NCBI GenBank assembly: GCA_016219875.1
Contig: JACRJZ010000168.1
Span: 1-64,000, forward strand
From: Verrucomicrobiota bacterium
GTDB taxonomy: Bacteria; Verrucomicrobiota; Verrucomicrobiia; Limisphaerales; JACRJZ01
Length of the DNA: 64,000 bases
Reading direction: 5' to 3'
Shown piece by piece: positions 1-10,361 of this stretch (the stretch's first letter is position 1; each line of letters begins with the position of its first letter). The notes beneath the pieces were generated by a model. That model ran no database searches, had not been told where the DNA came from, and saw nothing but the letters and a program-made list of their open reading frames with translations. The position numbers and the translations under genes are program-made.

Positions 1-255
1 CGTGTTCATAAAACCGACCGGAGAGGAACCGACACGGCGGGCCGCAGCCACGCCCACGCGCTCAAGAAACCATCATCAGAAGACTAAAACAAGCATCGAA
101 AAGATGTGGGTAATGACAAGGGTTGAAAACCTGCGCTACCCAGTGCGCCGGGCGGGAGCTTGATTCAGCCCTGCCGGCGTGCTCCGCCTCGGTTTTCGGA
201 TCGAAGTCGTCGGTTGCCTGCCTGAAAAGGCCAGCGGCCCAGCCCTTCGTACGCT

Positions 256-1443
256 TCAGAACTTGGGCCGCTCGTATTGCGGGATCTTCAAGCTCTCGCC
301 GTCCTTCAAGGCCGAGCGATGCGCGATGATCCCCGGCACCGTCATGGCCAGGGCTTCGTAGATGTTCACCGCCGGCTCTCGGTCTTCCAGGATGGCGCTG
401 ACGAATTCGTGCATGAGCGGCCCGTGCGAACCGCCGTGCCCGCCCTCTGGCACACCTGGCGGCAGAGGTGGTCGTGACACTTCGGGCAAATCCTCCATCG
501 CGCCGCGATAACGCATTCCCTCCATCCAGCCCCGCTCGCCAAACACGCGGCCCTGCTCCACGATCAATCCATGCACCGACTTGCAGACGGTCATCCGCGA
601 GCTGCCGCCCTCGCTGGTCTGGAAGAGGCCCACTTCGTCGGTGAACGGATTGTCGTAGCGGTTGGCGCCCGGGCGATAGTCCGCGAAGTCACCCCGAAAC
701 CCCACGCCGGACACCGAGGTGAATCGCTTCCCCGTGACGCCAACGTAGTATGCCGTGGAATGGGTCGGGTACCACAGCGGCGGGCAGCCTACACGCCAAT
801 TCTTGAACGACGGCACGGGCGTCGGGCTGTGATGAAAATACTCGCCCTCGGAATAGACCAAGCGTCCGAAGCCGCCCGCGCGATAGATTTGCCGCATGGC
901 GTGGCATTCCGCGTGGTAGTAGCTCGTCTCGGCCATCATGTACTTCAGGCCCGTCTTGCGCACGGTGGCCAGAAGTTGCTCGCCCTCTTCGACCGATCCC
1001 CACGTAGCCGGCACGCAACAGAGCGCGTGCTTGCCGTGGTTCAGTGCTTCCATACAATGCCGGGCGTGACTGGGCGCATCCGTGGCCACGAAGACAGCCT
1101 CGATCTTCGGATCTTTCACGAGCACTTCCAGCGACTCATAGGACTTCCCGCAGCGGCAGGCCTTCATCAAGCCCTCGCAGCGTTCGGGAATCAGATCGCT
1201 CACGGCCACGATCTCCACGTTGGGATGGTCCTGGAAGCCGAAGTCGGCCCCCATGCGGCACACGCCGTGGCCGACGATGCCAACACGAATTTTGCGGTCG
1301 GAAACCGGCTGCCATTGCTTCGCGAGCTTCGGCTGTTCCGCGGCCAGGGCGCGCGTGGCTTGGCCGCCGGCAAGCACCGCTCCCAAGGAGCCGAGGCCCA
1401 GCTTTTCGAGGAACTCGCGCCGATAGACAGGATTTTCAAACAT
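256..1443 (-). CDS. Tat-exported Gfo/Idh/MocA family oxidoreductase
   Basis: Predicted NAD(P)-dependent sugar or polyol oxidoreductase of the Gfo/Idh/MocA family, acting outside the cytoplasmic membrane. The N-terminus MFENPVYRREFLEKLG carries a twin-arginine motif followed by a hydrophobic, Ala/Gly-rich stretch ending near ALA. A Rossmann start (VGIVGHGVCRMG) follows at about residues 55-65 and the substrate-binding domain fills the C-terminal half. Length (395 aa) is typical. I chose the ATG at 1443 because the Tat signal begins there and an AAGG sits just upstream; the frame stays open 45 bases further. It lies downstream of the M36 protease gene on the same strand but about 300 bases away, so co-transcription is uncertain. 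The substrate cannot be read from the sequence. Such Tat-exported paralogues are numerous in Verrucomicrobia and Planctomycetes (family knowledge). Confidence 0.85.
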   Translation of the reverse strand: MFENPVYRREFLEKLGLGSLGAVLAGGQATRALAAEQPKLAKQWQPVSDRKIRVGIVGHGVCRMGADFGFQDHPNVEIVAVSDLIPERCEGLMKACRCGKSYESLEVLVKDPKIEAVFVATDAPSHARHCMEALNHGKHALCCVPATWGSVEEGEQLLATVRKTGLKYMMAETSYYHAECHAMRQIYRAGGFGRLVYSEGEYFHHSPTPVPSFKNWRVGCPPLWYPTHSTAYYVGVTGKRFTSVSGVGFRGDFADYRPGANRYDNPFTDEVGLFQTSEGGSSRMTVCKSVHGLIVEQGRVFGERGWMEGMRYRGAMEDLPEVSRPPLPPGVPEGGHGGSHGPLMHEFVSAILEDREPAVNIYEALAMTVPGIIAHRSALKDGESLKIPQYERPKF

Positions 1444-1638
1444 AGAAGGCCTTTCGTGCTGCATGATAGACGCGGCTATCCGGGCCAAGTCCGTTGGTTC
1501 GTTGTTCGGCAGACTTGGCCGTCGCCGGGCACACCATCTTCAAGCGCGATGCAGATTGGCTACGCACAAGTTCGATGGCGCGGAGAATGCCATCGGACCC
1601 GGCCCGCTGCAATGGTCAAAAGCGAAGGACCAGCCCGA

Positions 1639-1737
1639 TCATTCGTCTAACGGCAGGCAAAGTCGGCGAATCCAACTCAATCCGTCCTCCACACCGCGCT
1701 TTGCCTCAACAGACAGCGGCTGGCCAAGACCAGCGCG
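1639..1737 (-). pseudogene. 3' fragment resembling a hydrogenase maturation protease (hoxW-like)
   Basis: Read on the minus strand this stretch encodes about 32 residues ending GQPLSVEAKRGVEDGL, then WIRRLCLP, and a TGA stop. That closely matches the last residues of the intact HoxW at 9786-10286 (GQPLSVEAQQGAEIGL, then LIRRICVP), with about 18 of 27 residues identical and a near-identical 29-base core. No homology continues upstream, where the frame runs into the end of the protease gene. It looks like a degenerate gene end left by duplication or by an insertion. The alternative is an unrelated dispersed repeat that resembles this C-terminus. Confidence 0.45.
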
Positions 1738-1750
1738 AATGCAGCAAAGC

Positions 1751-4700
1751 TCAAGGCACTCGCAAACGGTAGAAGCGCTGGCCCGACGCCGGGATGGAGT
1801 TCGTCACCATCTTCTGGGAGCCGTCGCCGGGGATGGACTGGACTGGTTGCCAGTTCGTTGAGGTCAGCGAGTCGGTGGCGTCCACCCAGTACGTCTTGCC
1901 GGTCGCGCTTTCAAAGCAGAAGTGGAACTGCCCGCCGAGCTTCACAGGCGAAAGAATTCGCAGCGAGGGCGCCGAACAAATGGCTTCCGTGACGGAGACG
2001 GTATCGACATACCAGCCGCTCATGGCGCCTTGTCCGTTGGAGACGAAACGCCAGCTCAGGCGCACCGACTGTCCCGCAGCGGAAGGCGGCAAGTTGACCA
2101 ACGTGCGGACGAAGCCGGCGACCGTCCCGCTCCACGCCATGCGACCGGCCAGTGCCGTGGCGTTGCTCATCGTGTGCGTGTAGCCGCCGCTGACGAATGA
2201 GCCGCCCGCCGCGAGGATGTCCGTGAAGCTGTCGTCGCCGATGGCGATTTCCAGCACACCGCCGCTGCCGGTGCCCAGCACGCGTCGGTGCAAGAACGCA
2301 AGCTGCGCAGACGCCGTGCTGATCGCGAGCGGTGGTGAGAGCAAGGGCCGGTCGGTCGGGAACGGCGGATCGATTATGAAGACCGTGTTCGGCGGAGAGT
2401 GACTGAAAATGCCGCCGATCATCCACTGGAAGCCGGAGCCGGCCCCGTTCGCCCAGCCGGACGGAATCGAGTTGGTTGAGTCGAAGTTCTGAGCGAGTAC
2501 CAAGATTGGGTGGCCGAGCACGATCTGGTTGGTGATGGTGGCGAAGTTCGTGCCGCCGCTCTCCAGGCGGAGGACTGCGTTCAGCATGCTGCCGCAAGCG
2601 CCGTTCGCCGTGAAAGTGAACGGTCGCGGCACCGCTGCCGCACCGCTACTCAAGACTCCGTAGTTCTGCGGTCCGCTTATCGAACTCACGCCGCCAGTGC
2701 TCAATAACGTGGCGGTGATGCTGGGATTGCCCCCGCCGAGGTTTTGCAGCGCCACGTTTGCGGTGACGGTTTCACCAGGATCGATGTAGCCGTTCGTTGG
2801 CGTGTAACTCTCACTGAGCAGCACGGTGCTCGCGGCGACAATCAGCGGCGGCAGCGGCGGCTCATCGTCGAGGATCACGCAAGTGCCGACCGCTCGCGTC
2901 ACGGGTGCGCTGGTCGAGGTGATGGTGACGAAGAAAGTCTCATTCGGTTCGGGAAGGGTATCGCCGAAGACATTCACGCGGAGGGTGGCGTTGGTGCTGC
3001 CCGGCAGGATGAACCAGTTGCCGCCGGTGCTGCTATAGTCGCCTTCCATCGCCTTGGCGGTGCCGTCGGAGGTGGCAAAATCGAACCAAACCATGTTTCC
3101 CACGGGCGCGCTGAGCGAGATGGTGAACTGAGCTTCGATCATGCCCGAGTTGCCTTCGACCACGCTCGTGTCGCTGATCGACAACGCAGGCACCATGGTT
3201 TCATCGTCGAGGATCGTGCCGGAGCCGCGCGCCCGGCCGAGGATGGCATTGACCGGGTTGTAGAGTTCAATGAAGAACTGCTCGTTGGTCTCACGAAACG
3301 TGTCACCTCGAACGGCAATCACGATCGGCTGGTTCGTTGTGCCAGGGGCGAACGTGACGAACCCAGAGGCCATGTTCAGATCGGTTCCGTCGGCAGTGTC
3401 GAGGATCGTGCGGTAGGAAGCCGTGATCGTCTGCGTGCCCGGAGCCGAGAGGCGGACGGTGAAGACGGCGTTGGTCGTGCCGGTGTCGCCTTCGGTGACC
3501 GTGGCGTCGCTGATCGACACAGCGAGCGCGGCGGTCGTCACTTCAGTGGCCGTGTTGTTGAATCCGTTCACGTCCGGTGCGGTGCTGCTGACAGTGCAGA
3601 CGTTCGTGAACAAGCCTGGCGTTGGCGGAATGACAGAGACGCTCACGGTCGCGGTGGTTCCGACTGTGAGCGTGCCGAAGTTGCAGCGCACCACACCGGC
3701 GTTCTGCGACCAACTGCCTAGCGTGGTCGAAGCCGTCACGAACGTCACGCCCGTCGGCAGCCAGTTCGTCAGCACGATGTTGTTGGCCGTGGCCGGTCCC
3801 GCGTTGGTGACCGTCAGCGTATAGATCAGCGGATCGCCGGCGCCCGCAGGATCGGACGATTCGCGAATGGCCACGCCAAGGTCGGCCACCGCCGGATCGA
3901 CGCAACAAACAGAAGTCGTGGTTTCCAACCGCAGCGACCAGCCGGTGGCTCTCGTGTCGGTGTACGAATCCGGGGCGTAAGCGATGAAAACCTGCCAGCG
4001 ACCATTCGGGTCCGAGCCGACTAAAGTTGAAAGATTCGTGGTGGCCAGCGCGAGCGGCGCGGGCGGATTGAAAGGCGTGATAGCGCGTGCGGTGGGTTTG
4101 AAAGTGCCGGAAGTGAGCGGACCGGTCGCGGGCAGACTCGCGCTCGCGGTGTCGTCGAATGTCAGCGTGACGTTCGTCACCGCGTTGCCTTGGCCGGCGC
4201 CGTCTATGAGCAACACCGCTTGGCCCGCCGGATTGACGAGCAGCAACGCGAACGGCTGCGGCGCGCTCGACGTGAAGTTGCTCAGCGTGAGCGAAACTTT
4301 GCTCACGGTGCCCGCGACGCCGGACACATCGAGCGTGGATGGATACGGCACGGGCTGATTCGGGTAAGGGATGCGTAACTGGCCGGGCACACCAAAGGTT
4401 CTTGTCACGACGTTCGTCGTCGCACGGCCCAACGGGATTCGGAAGGTGGCGACGCCGAGATCGGTCGCGCCGTCCTGAAGCCGCAGCGCCGCGGTCACGC
4501 TGCCGCCGCATGGGCCATCGGCGGTGAACATGAAGCTCCGGCCAGCGACGGCTCCGCTCGCGATGGCGCCGTAAGTCTGTGGGCCAGTCGGCGCCAGCAC
4601 GCCCCCCCCCCCCAGGTAGAAGCGCGGCCACGAGATTCGTGGTCGGCCGGCTGCCGAGGTTGCGCAGAAAGAACTGCACCGTGACCGTTTCGCCGGGATC

Positions 4701-7700
4701 CACCACGCCGTTCGCCGCGAGGCAAGCTTCTGTCAGCAGCATTGTGTGATCCGCAGCGAGGTCGTCGTTGCGAATCCAGCCGACTCCGGAGTTGCGTTTC
4801 AGCGTGGCGTTCTGCGGATTGCCCAGGAAGACGAGGAGGGCTTCATCCGGTTCCGACAGCGTGTCGCCGTTGATCAGCACGGGAAAAACCGTGTTGGTTG
4901 CGCCGGCAGGAATTTCCACTGTGCCGTTGGTGGCTACGTAATCGCTGTTGCTCAAAGCCGTGAAGTCGCAGGTTTGAAAGTCCACCGTCGTCTTCGTTCC
5001 GCTGACCGCGGACAGACTCACTGTGAACAGCGCCTGTGCCGTTCCGTTGCCCCCCTCGGCCACGGTCGCGTCGCTGATGGAAACGACCGGCGGTGGATCA
5101 TCGTTCACGATTTGCAGCAAGACCGGCGTCCAGACCGCCGTGGCGTTGACCAAGTTCGTCAAGTGAAGCGCCACCATATCCCAGTTCTCAAATCGTGTGT
5201 CGCCCGCCACCTGCAGGGTGAACATCTGATTCGTAACACCAGGCGGGAAGACAAGCGTGCCGTTGGTCGAAAAGTAATCAACTCCTGGGACCGTGTCCGC
5301 ATTGGCCGGAGCGGTGAAGTAATCGACGCGCACGGTTTCAAGGCTCGGCCCGGACAGAATCAATTGCACCGGCACGTTGCTGGTGCCGCTGTTGCCTTCG
5401 TTGACGTAACCGAAGTTGACCGAAATCGCCGGCGGCGCGGCGGTAACGACGGCGGTTGCGGTGTTGTTGAGTTCATTGTGATCGAGTACAGCGCTGGAGA
5501 CGCGGGCCGTGGCGCTGAGAAGTCCATGCACGCCCGGTCGGATGACATTGGTCACGGTGGCCACGCCTCCGACGGCGAGGTTGCCGATCTGCGAGATGAT
5601 GTTGGAGCCAAGAAGCAAGCCAGTGCCTTGGGAGGCCACGCTGGAGATGAAACTGCAATTGGGCGGCACCGGATTCGTCAACGTCACGTTGGTGGCCATT
5701 GTTGGACCCGCATTGGTGATCGTGAGGACACAAGCGAGCGGATCACCGACGCGCGGTGTGCCGAAAGTGGCGACGGAAAGTAGCAGGTCGGTGGCGAGGG
5801 CGTTGGCGGAGCAGACAGGGTTGGTGGTTTCAAGGTGGAGAATCCAACCGCCGGCCAGCCTGCAACCGCTGCCGAAAAAGCTGTCCCGCAGAGAGAGCGT
5901 CCACGTGCCGTTGGGATTGAGGCCGTTGAAGTCGGAGAGCTTGCCGCTGTAACCGGGGTTCCAGGGATCAATGTACCGCTCGCCCATTCCTTGATACGCC
6001 CCCGTGGTGAGAGGGGCGTTGGTGGGCGGCTGGGTGGGCGCCAAATCATCGAACACCAAAGTCACGGCGCGAACCGGATTGCGGTCGCCCGCGCCGCGCA
6101 TGAGGCTGATCTCCCGTCCATCCGGCCCTTTGAGTCTCGCCGTGACGCCCCTTGAATCGCTCGACTCAAAGCGATCCAACGTGACCGAGACTTTGCTGAT
6201 GTGGCCGGTGACGCCGGAGACGAGATTCGTGTAGGGCTGCGGCGTCTGAGTGCCGGCCGGCAGCGTGATGAATGACCGGCGCGCGAACTCATTGACGTAG
6301 CGCGCTCCGGTCCCCAGTTCACGCGTCAGGCGCAGCGGTTCCAAGAAGCATCGGCATCGGCCGTCCGATACCGCGAAGACCAAGTCGAAGAAGCTTCCGC
6401 ACGGACCACTGGCGGTGAACGTGAACTGGTTCGTGACTACGCCGCCCGGTCGCAACAATCCTAGGTTCACCGGCGCACTGGGCGTGAGCACCTGATCGCT
6501 CGGCAGCAAGGTCACCGTCACATCGCTCGCGTCCGTGCCGCCCACATTCGCCAGCGCGATGGCCAGCGTGACTGTCTCGCCGGGATCCATCCGACCATTC
6601 GACGGACTGAGACTTTCAGCCATCAGCGCGGTCGTAACGATTTCCAAGCGCGGCTGTGGGCAAGGGGCGAACGCGCTCAGATCCGACGCCACGAATGCAG
6701 CCGGCGTCCCGGTGCCGCGGCTGAAGCCCGTGGTTCCGGTTCGTGCCGCCATGTCCAGCCAGGTCAGGCGAATCCGGCCGTCGAAGAACAGCTCGAACTG
6801 AAAATTGTTGTAGCCATCCGCGTAGTACGCCTGCACTTGTTCGAAGGTCACCACGGCGCGGTCGGCGAGTTGCTTCCAGGACACTGTTCCTCCAATCGGC
6901 CACAAGTCGGCCATCAACGCGGAGATGCGCAGCCGGTTGAAGTGTTCGCTCGGTTCGTTCGCCTGATCATTGCGGTCGAACGTCAGGTAGCCGTTGCTGC
7001 CGATGTAAAAGAGGTTCGTGCGCCGGCCAAACAACGCCACAGTCGCACCGTCCGAGAGCGCCACCTGCACGCAAGCGTCGTCTTCCAAATACACCGGCGT
7101 GCCGCCGGTCGGGTCAGTCGGAAACGCGAAAGCCGCTTCGCGACACACGGCGTAAGACTCAGGTGATCCATCGGGCGTGAAGGTGAGCGACGTGTTCGTC
7201 AGGTCGAAGTTGTCGCTGGTGAAAACTTCGGTCAGCCAATCCGGATCGCCGACGCCGAGCTTCGCCAGCCGGGTCTGAGCGCGGCCCGTCGTTTGGTCGA
7301 GAAACGTGACGAGGTTCGTGCGTAGGCCGGTGGCGAGCGAGTTCGCCGCGGCATCGATTTGAACTTGCACCAGTGTGCCCGCGCCGGGCGCGAGGTTGCC
7401 GGAAGCCGGATTCACCGTGAGCCAATTGTGCGAAGTGCTCGCCGTCCACGTGATGGGGTTGGTGCCGCCGTTGGTCAGCGCGTAAGTGATGAAGTCCGGG
7501 GTGAACGGCCCACCGCTGGGGCCACGTGCGATGAAGTCCGCGTGGGGCCGAACCTCCAACGCGCCGGGGAGATCAAACGATTCACGCACGCCCGTGGTGC
7601 TGAAACTGGGCGGACAGGTGGCGCTGGCGCCGAGGCCGCGCTTGGCGAAGGCGGCCCACAGCTCGCTCTGATTGGCGCCGCCGGTGTGGACGCGGTCCGC

Positions 7701-9671
7701 GAGCAGGATCGCGTCGCGTGCCTGCACGAAGTTCGGATTGGGCGGCGATAGAGTCAGCCCGTCGCAAACCAACTGGAGCATCAGACGGTTGCCGATGGCA
7801 AAGCCGAGCTTGGTGATGAGTTGGGCGCGCGCCTCCCAAAGCGTGACACACCAGACCTCGCCTTGATTATGCACTTCGGTCGCACCATTCGGATTGAACG
7901 GTGTGAAACGCGAACTCAGCGGCACGCCCGCGTGCGCGCTGGCTTGCGAGGGATCAATGTCTTTCAACGTGAACGGATTCTTCGCCAGGTCCGTGCTGTA
8001 AGGATAGTGTCGGTCGCTGAAATAATAATTCTCGCGCACGCCATTCCAGAGATACGCCGAGTAAGCGCCTCCTGCATACGCGGCATTCGGGTCGTCACCT
8101 GACTCGCTCAACAGCGAGAGCGCCACGAAATCCGACCAGCCTTCACCGAGGCCCCGCGACTGGAGCGCACTGATCCCAATGCCGCCACCGACCCAACGCG
8201 TGCTCAGGCCGTGCGTGTACTCGTGCAGGATGATTTCCGCGTCGAGCGCGCTGTCGCGATTCGGGCTGGGCGCGTCGAAGATGAACATCTGCAGCCGCGG
8301 CGCCATGCCGTCGTAGGGCGGCGTGGACATATTGGCGTTCTCGAAGCCGCTGCCGTCCTGCGCATCGGCTTGGACCGCGTCGTTGCCAAGTCCGCCGCGG
8401 ATGAAGTTGTCGTTCTGGAAATTGCCTGCGGTTTCCGTGAAGCCCAGCTCGTAAAGCTGGTCGTGCATCCAGTTGCACCAGTAAAAGAGGTTGACCACGC
8501 TGGCATCGCCGTAGGTGCTGGGTTCCTTAGCCAGATCGAGCGGGAAGTCGAACACGCGCGCCGGCGAACCGTGGGGACGAGGCAGGTCCGGCTCGTTGTC
8601 CGCGTCCCGGTCGAGGTGTGCATCGACATTGTTGCCCAGCGTCTCGTTGTCCCCGTCGTTGATCCAACCGGCGGGCGAAGCGTTCGTGTCCAGCGCGCTC
8701 AGCGTGACCAGCGTGCGCGGGACCTCCGGCGGCTGCGCGGCGTTCGGCGTCGGCCAACACGGTGACATGGGCGTGGGACTGTCGCTGGTGTAAACGCGGA
8801 ACGAGGCGTTGCTGAGTTGCTCGGTAAAACAATGGCGCACCAGCACCTCGCCGGTTTGCGCATGAACGACAAGCCGGAACAACTCGCCCCGGCTTCGCGT
8901 GGTGAGCAGGACTTCCCAGCACAAGTCCAGCCGGTCGCCTTTCCTGGGCAGCCACACCAGCCGGGCAAACGTATCGCCTTTCAAGTTGGGTGCGACGAAC
9001 CGCTGGAATTGCTCAACCTGCGCCGCCGCTCGACGCGATGGGACGACCGTCTCCGCTTTGACCTCCTCACCCAGATGGGCCGCGGCTTTCGCGATGGCCT
9101 CGGCCACTTTGATCCCAGGTGCGGCTGGCAGTCCGGCTTGGCGCTTGACTGCCACGGACGCGTCGGACACGAACCCGCTGAACAGGCTCACCAACTCGCC
9201 GTGGCGCGTCGTGTGGCCGATCACCTGGCCTTCGAACACGGGGATGCCATCGACGTGCTGCTGCCAGACGGTGGTGCGCATTCCATTGTGCGCCGCCACG
9301 AAGTCGCGCTTGATCGCAGCGTTGGCCAGGGCATCGGCGCTGTGTCCGAACAGCGCGGCGTGTTCATTCAAGAAGGCTTTGACCGTGCGGTGAGGATCGG
9401 TCGGCATGAACGCGGCGGCCTGGCTCTTGGAAACAGCGCGCCCTTCGCCGTCCGGGCCGCTCAAGAAACCGTCGGCGGCATGAATCCACACCGCGTGGCT
9501 TGGTGACAGTTCCTGCTCCACCCGCACGTTTGGGAGACGCGCTTTCAGATTGGCGACGGCAACTTCGCGCTCAGCTTGACTGCCAGTTGGATCGAAAGCC
9601 AAAAGGTGGAACGGAAGAAGGCAAGCCAGTACCAGTGTGGACCAGCCCAATTTCGAGCAGGTAGTATTCAC
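1751..9671 (-). CDS. Giant secreted M36 (fungalysin-type) metalloprotease with Calx-beta and DUF11 domains, frameshifted
   Basis: Secreted zinc metalloprotease. From the GTG at 9671 the protein has a signal peptide (WSTLVLACLLPFHLLA, ending near residue 25), a propeptide region (about 27-300) and an M36 catalytic domain with zinc motif HEYTHG near residue 480 and GEGWSD near 510. Then come a BACON-like domain (about 705-800), a proprotein-convertase P-domain (about 1120-1283), DUF11 (about 1290-1397) and two Calx-beta domains (about 1410-1630). The frame breaks in a 12-G run (plus strand 4602-4613). Beyond it, in the -1 base frame, a second P-domain, DUF11, further Calx-beta domains and a C-terminal segment ending GQRFYRLRVP continue to 1751. 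Eleven Gs would restore one reading frame and give LLPGGGGVLAPTGPQTYG, which aligns with a downstream repeat LLSTGGVSSISGPQNYG. So this is one gene with a homopolymer frameshift, either an assembly or sequencing error, or a real or phase-variable change. An in-frame extension to 9785 has no signal peptide at its start. Confidence 0.85.
4602..4613. repeat. 12-base C homopolymer that breaks the protease reading frame
   Basis: Run of 12 C (12 G on the coding strand) in a linker between Calx-beta and P-domain modules of the M36 protease. Upstream and downstream frames differ by exactly one base here, and both sides encode clear homologous modules. Long mononucleotide tracts are classic slipped-strand sites and also classic sequencing-error sites. 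Confidence 0.9.
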
Positions 9672-9785
9672 GCCGCAGACGGTAGCAGGTTCCTGCCGAG
9701 TGTGAAGCAATTCGTTACTTAGCGCATCCGGAGCATTCCCAGGTTGTAGGCAACGGCAGACCTCGCTGGCCACCCGCCTCCCCAA

Positions 9786-10286
9786 TCACGTCTCCTGCGG
9801 CACGCAAATCCGACGAATTAACCCCAGGCCGATCTCCGCACCTTGCTGCGCCTCGACAGACAGCGGCTGGCCAAAACCAAAACTCCGCGCTGGGATTTCC
9901 ACCAGCCAAGCCGGCGGACACCTACCGAACAAACTCTTCGCCAGCGCCAGCAACCATCGCGGATCGCTGGCGTGCCCGAGCGCCGGCGTTTCCGGTGAAG
10001 GCCCGATGGCTTGGGCCGTGGCCGTCGGCTTCTCGGCGTCTGCCGCCGCATCGACGAAAATCACTTGCCGCGCTTGTGAGATGGCTTCGGCCAACTCAGG
10101 AGTGAGTTGCGCCAACGCTAGCGCGCGGACCTGCGGCAGGTTCCAGTCGCTCACGGCGCGGGCCGCTTGCGGCCCCACGGCATCGTCGCCGCGCAACTCG
10201 TTGCCGTAACCGATCACGAGGATGGGGAAAGACGAAGAGCCTTCTTCGGCCCTGTAGCCGCCGACGTGAGGAGGCTCTGATTTCAT
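9786..10286 (-). CDS. hoxW: [NiFe] hydrogenase maturation endopeptidase
   Basis: Cleaves the C-terminal tail of the hydrogenase large subunit after nickel insertion, in the cytoplasm. The protein (about 166 aa) has the family start ILVIGYGNELRGDDAVG with the metal-binding Glu, the VIFVDAA Asp and a later GHASDPRWLL containing the expected His, matching the three nickel-site residues of the HybD/HoxW family. It lies 71 bases downstream of hoxH on the same strand, and HoxH retains a cleavable tail. The best start is the ATG at 10286, but the first residues (MKSEPPHVGGYR) are encoded by a dispersed palindromic repeat, so the ancestral start may have been replaced; family members usually begin just before ILVIG. 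An upstream start at 10448 would overlap hoxH heavily and is unlikely. Confidence 0.88.
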   Translation of the reverse strand: MKSEPPHVGGYRAEEGSSSFPILVIGYGNELRGDDAVGPQAARAVSDWNLPQVRALALAQLTPELAEAISQARQVIFVDAAADAEKPTATAQAIGPSPETPALGHASDPRWLLALAKSLFGRCPPAWLVEIPARSFGFGQPLSVEAQQGAEIGLGLIRRICVPQET

Positions 10287-10327
10287 TGAAGTTGAAGCTA
10301 CCTTACGTCGGCTGCTACGAGGTCCTG
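10252..10327. repeat. Palindromic element family 1, copy A
   Basis: Imperfect inverted repeat of about 76 bases: left arm TAGCCGCCGACGTGAGGAGG, right arm (reverse complement) TAGCAGCCGACGTAAGGTAG. It spans the hoxH-hoxW gap and the first codons of hoxW. Related copies occur at 20646-20731, 31322-31377 and 57839-57921. Confidence 0.85.
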
Positions 10328-10335
10328 TAAGCGCC

Positions 10336-10361
10336 TCTCGGATTTCGGATTTGAGATTCAG
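10336..10361. repeat. Heptanucleotide array (TCGGATT type)
   Basis: About three 7-base units, TCGGATT TCGGATT TGAGATT, directly at the hoxH stop codon (10358-10360). It is of the same kind as the larger GAAATCC array at 51766-51912. Confidence 0.6.

Noticed and set aside
1..255. A gene or RNA at the left edge
   Set aside because: Short open frames only, with no motif, repeat or promoter that I can support.
571..1650. A 359-codon plus-strand frame opposite the first oxidoreductase
   Set aside because: Antisense to a well-supported Gfo/Idh/MocA gene and lacking any motif.
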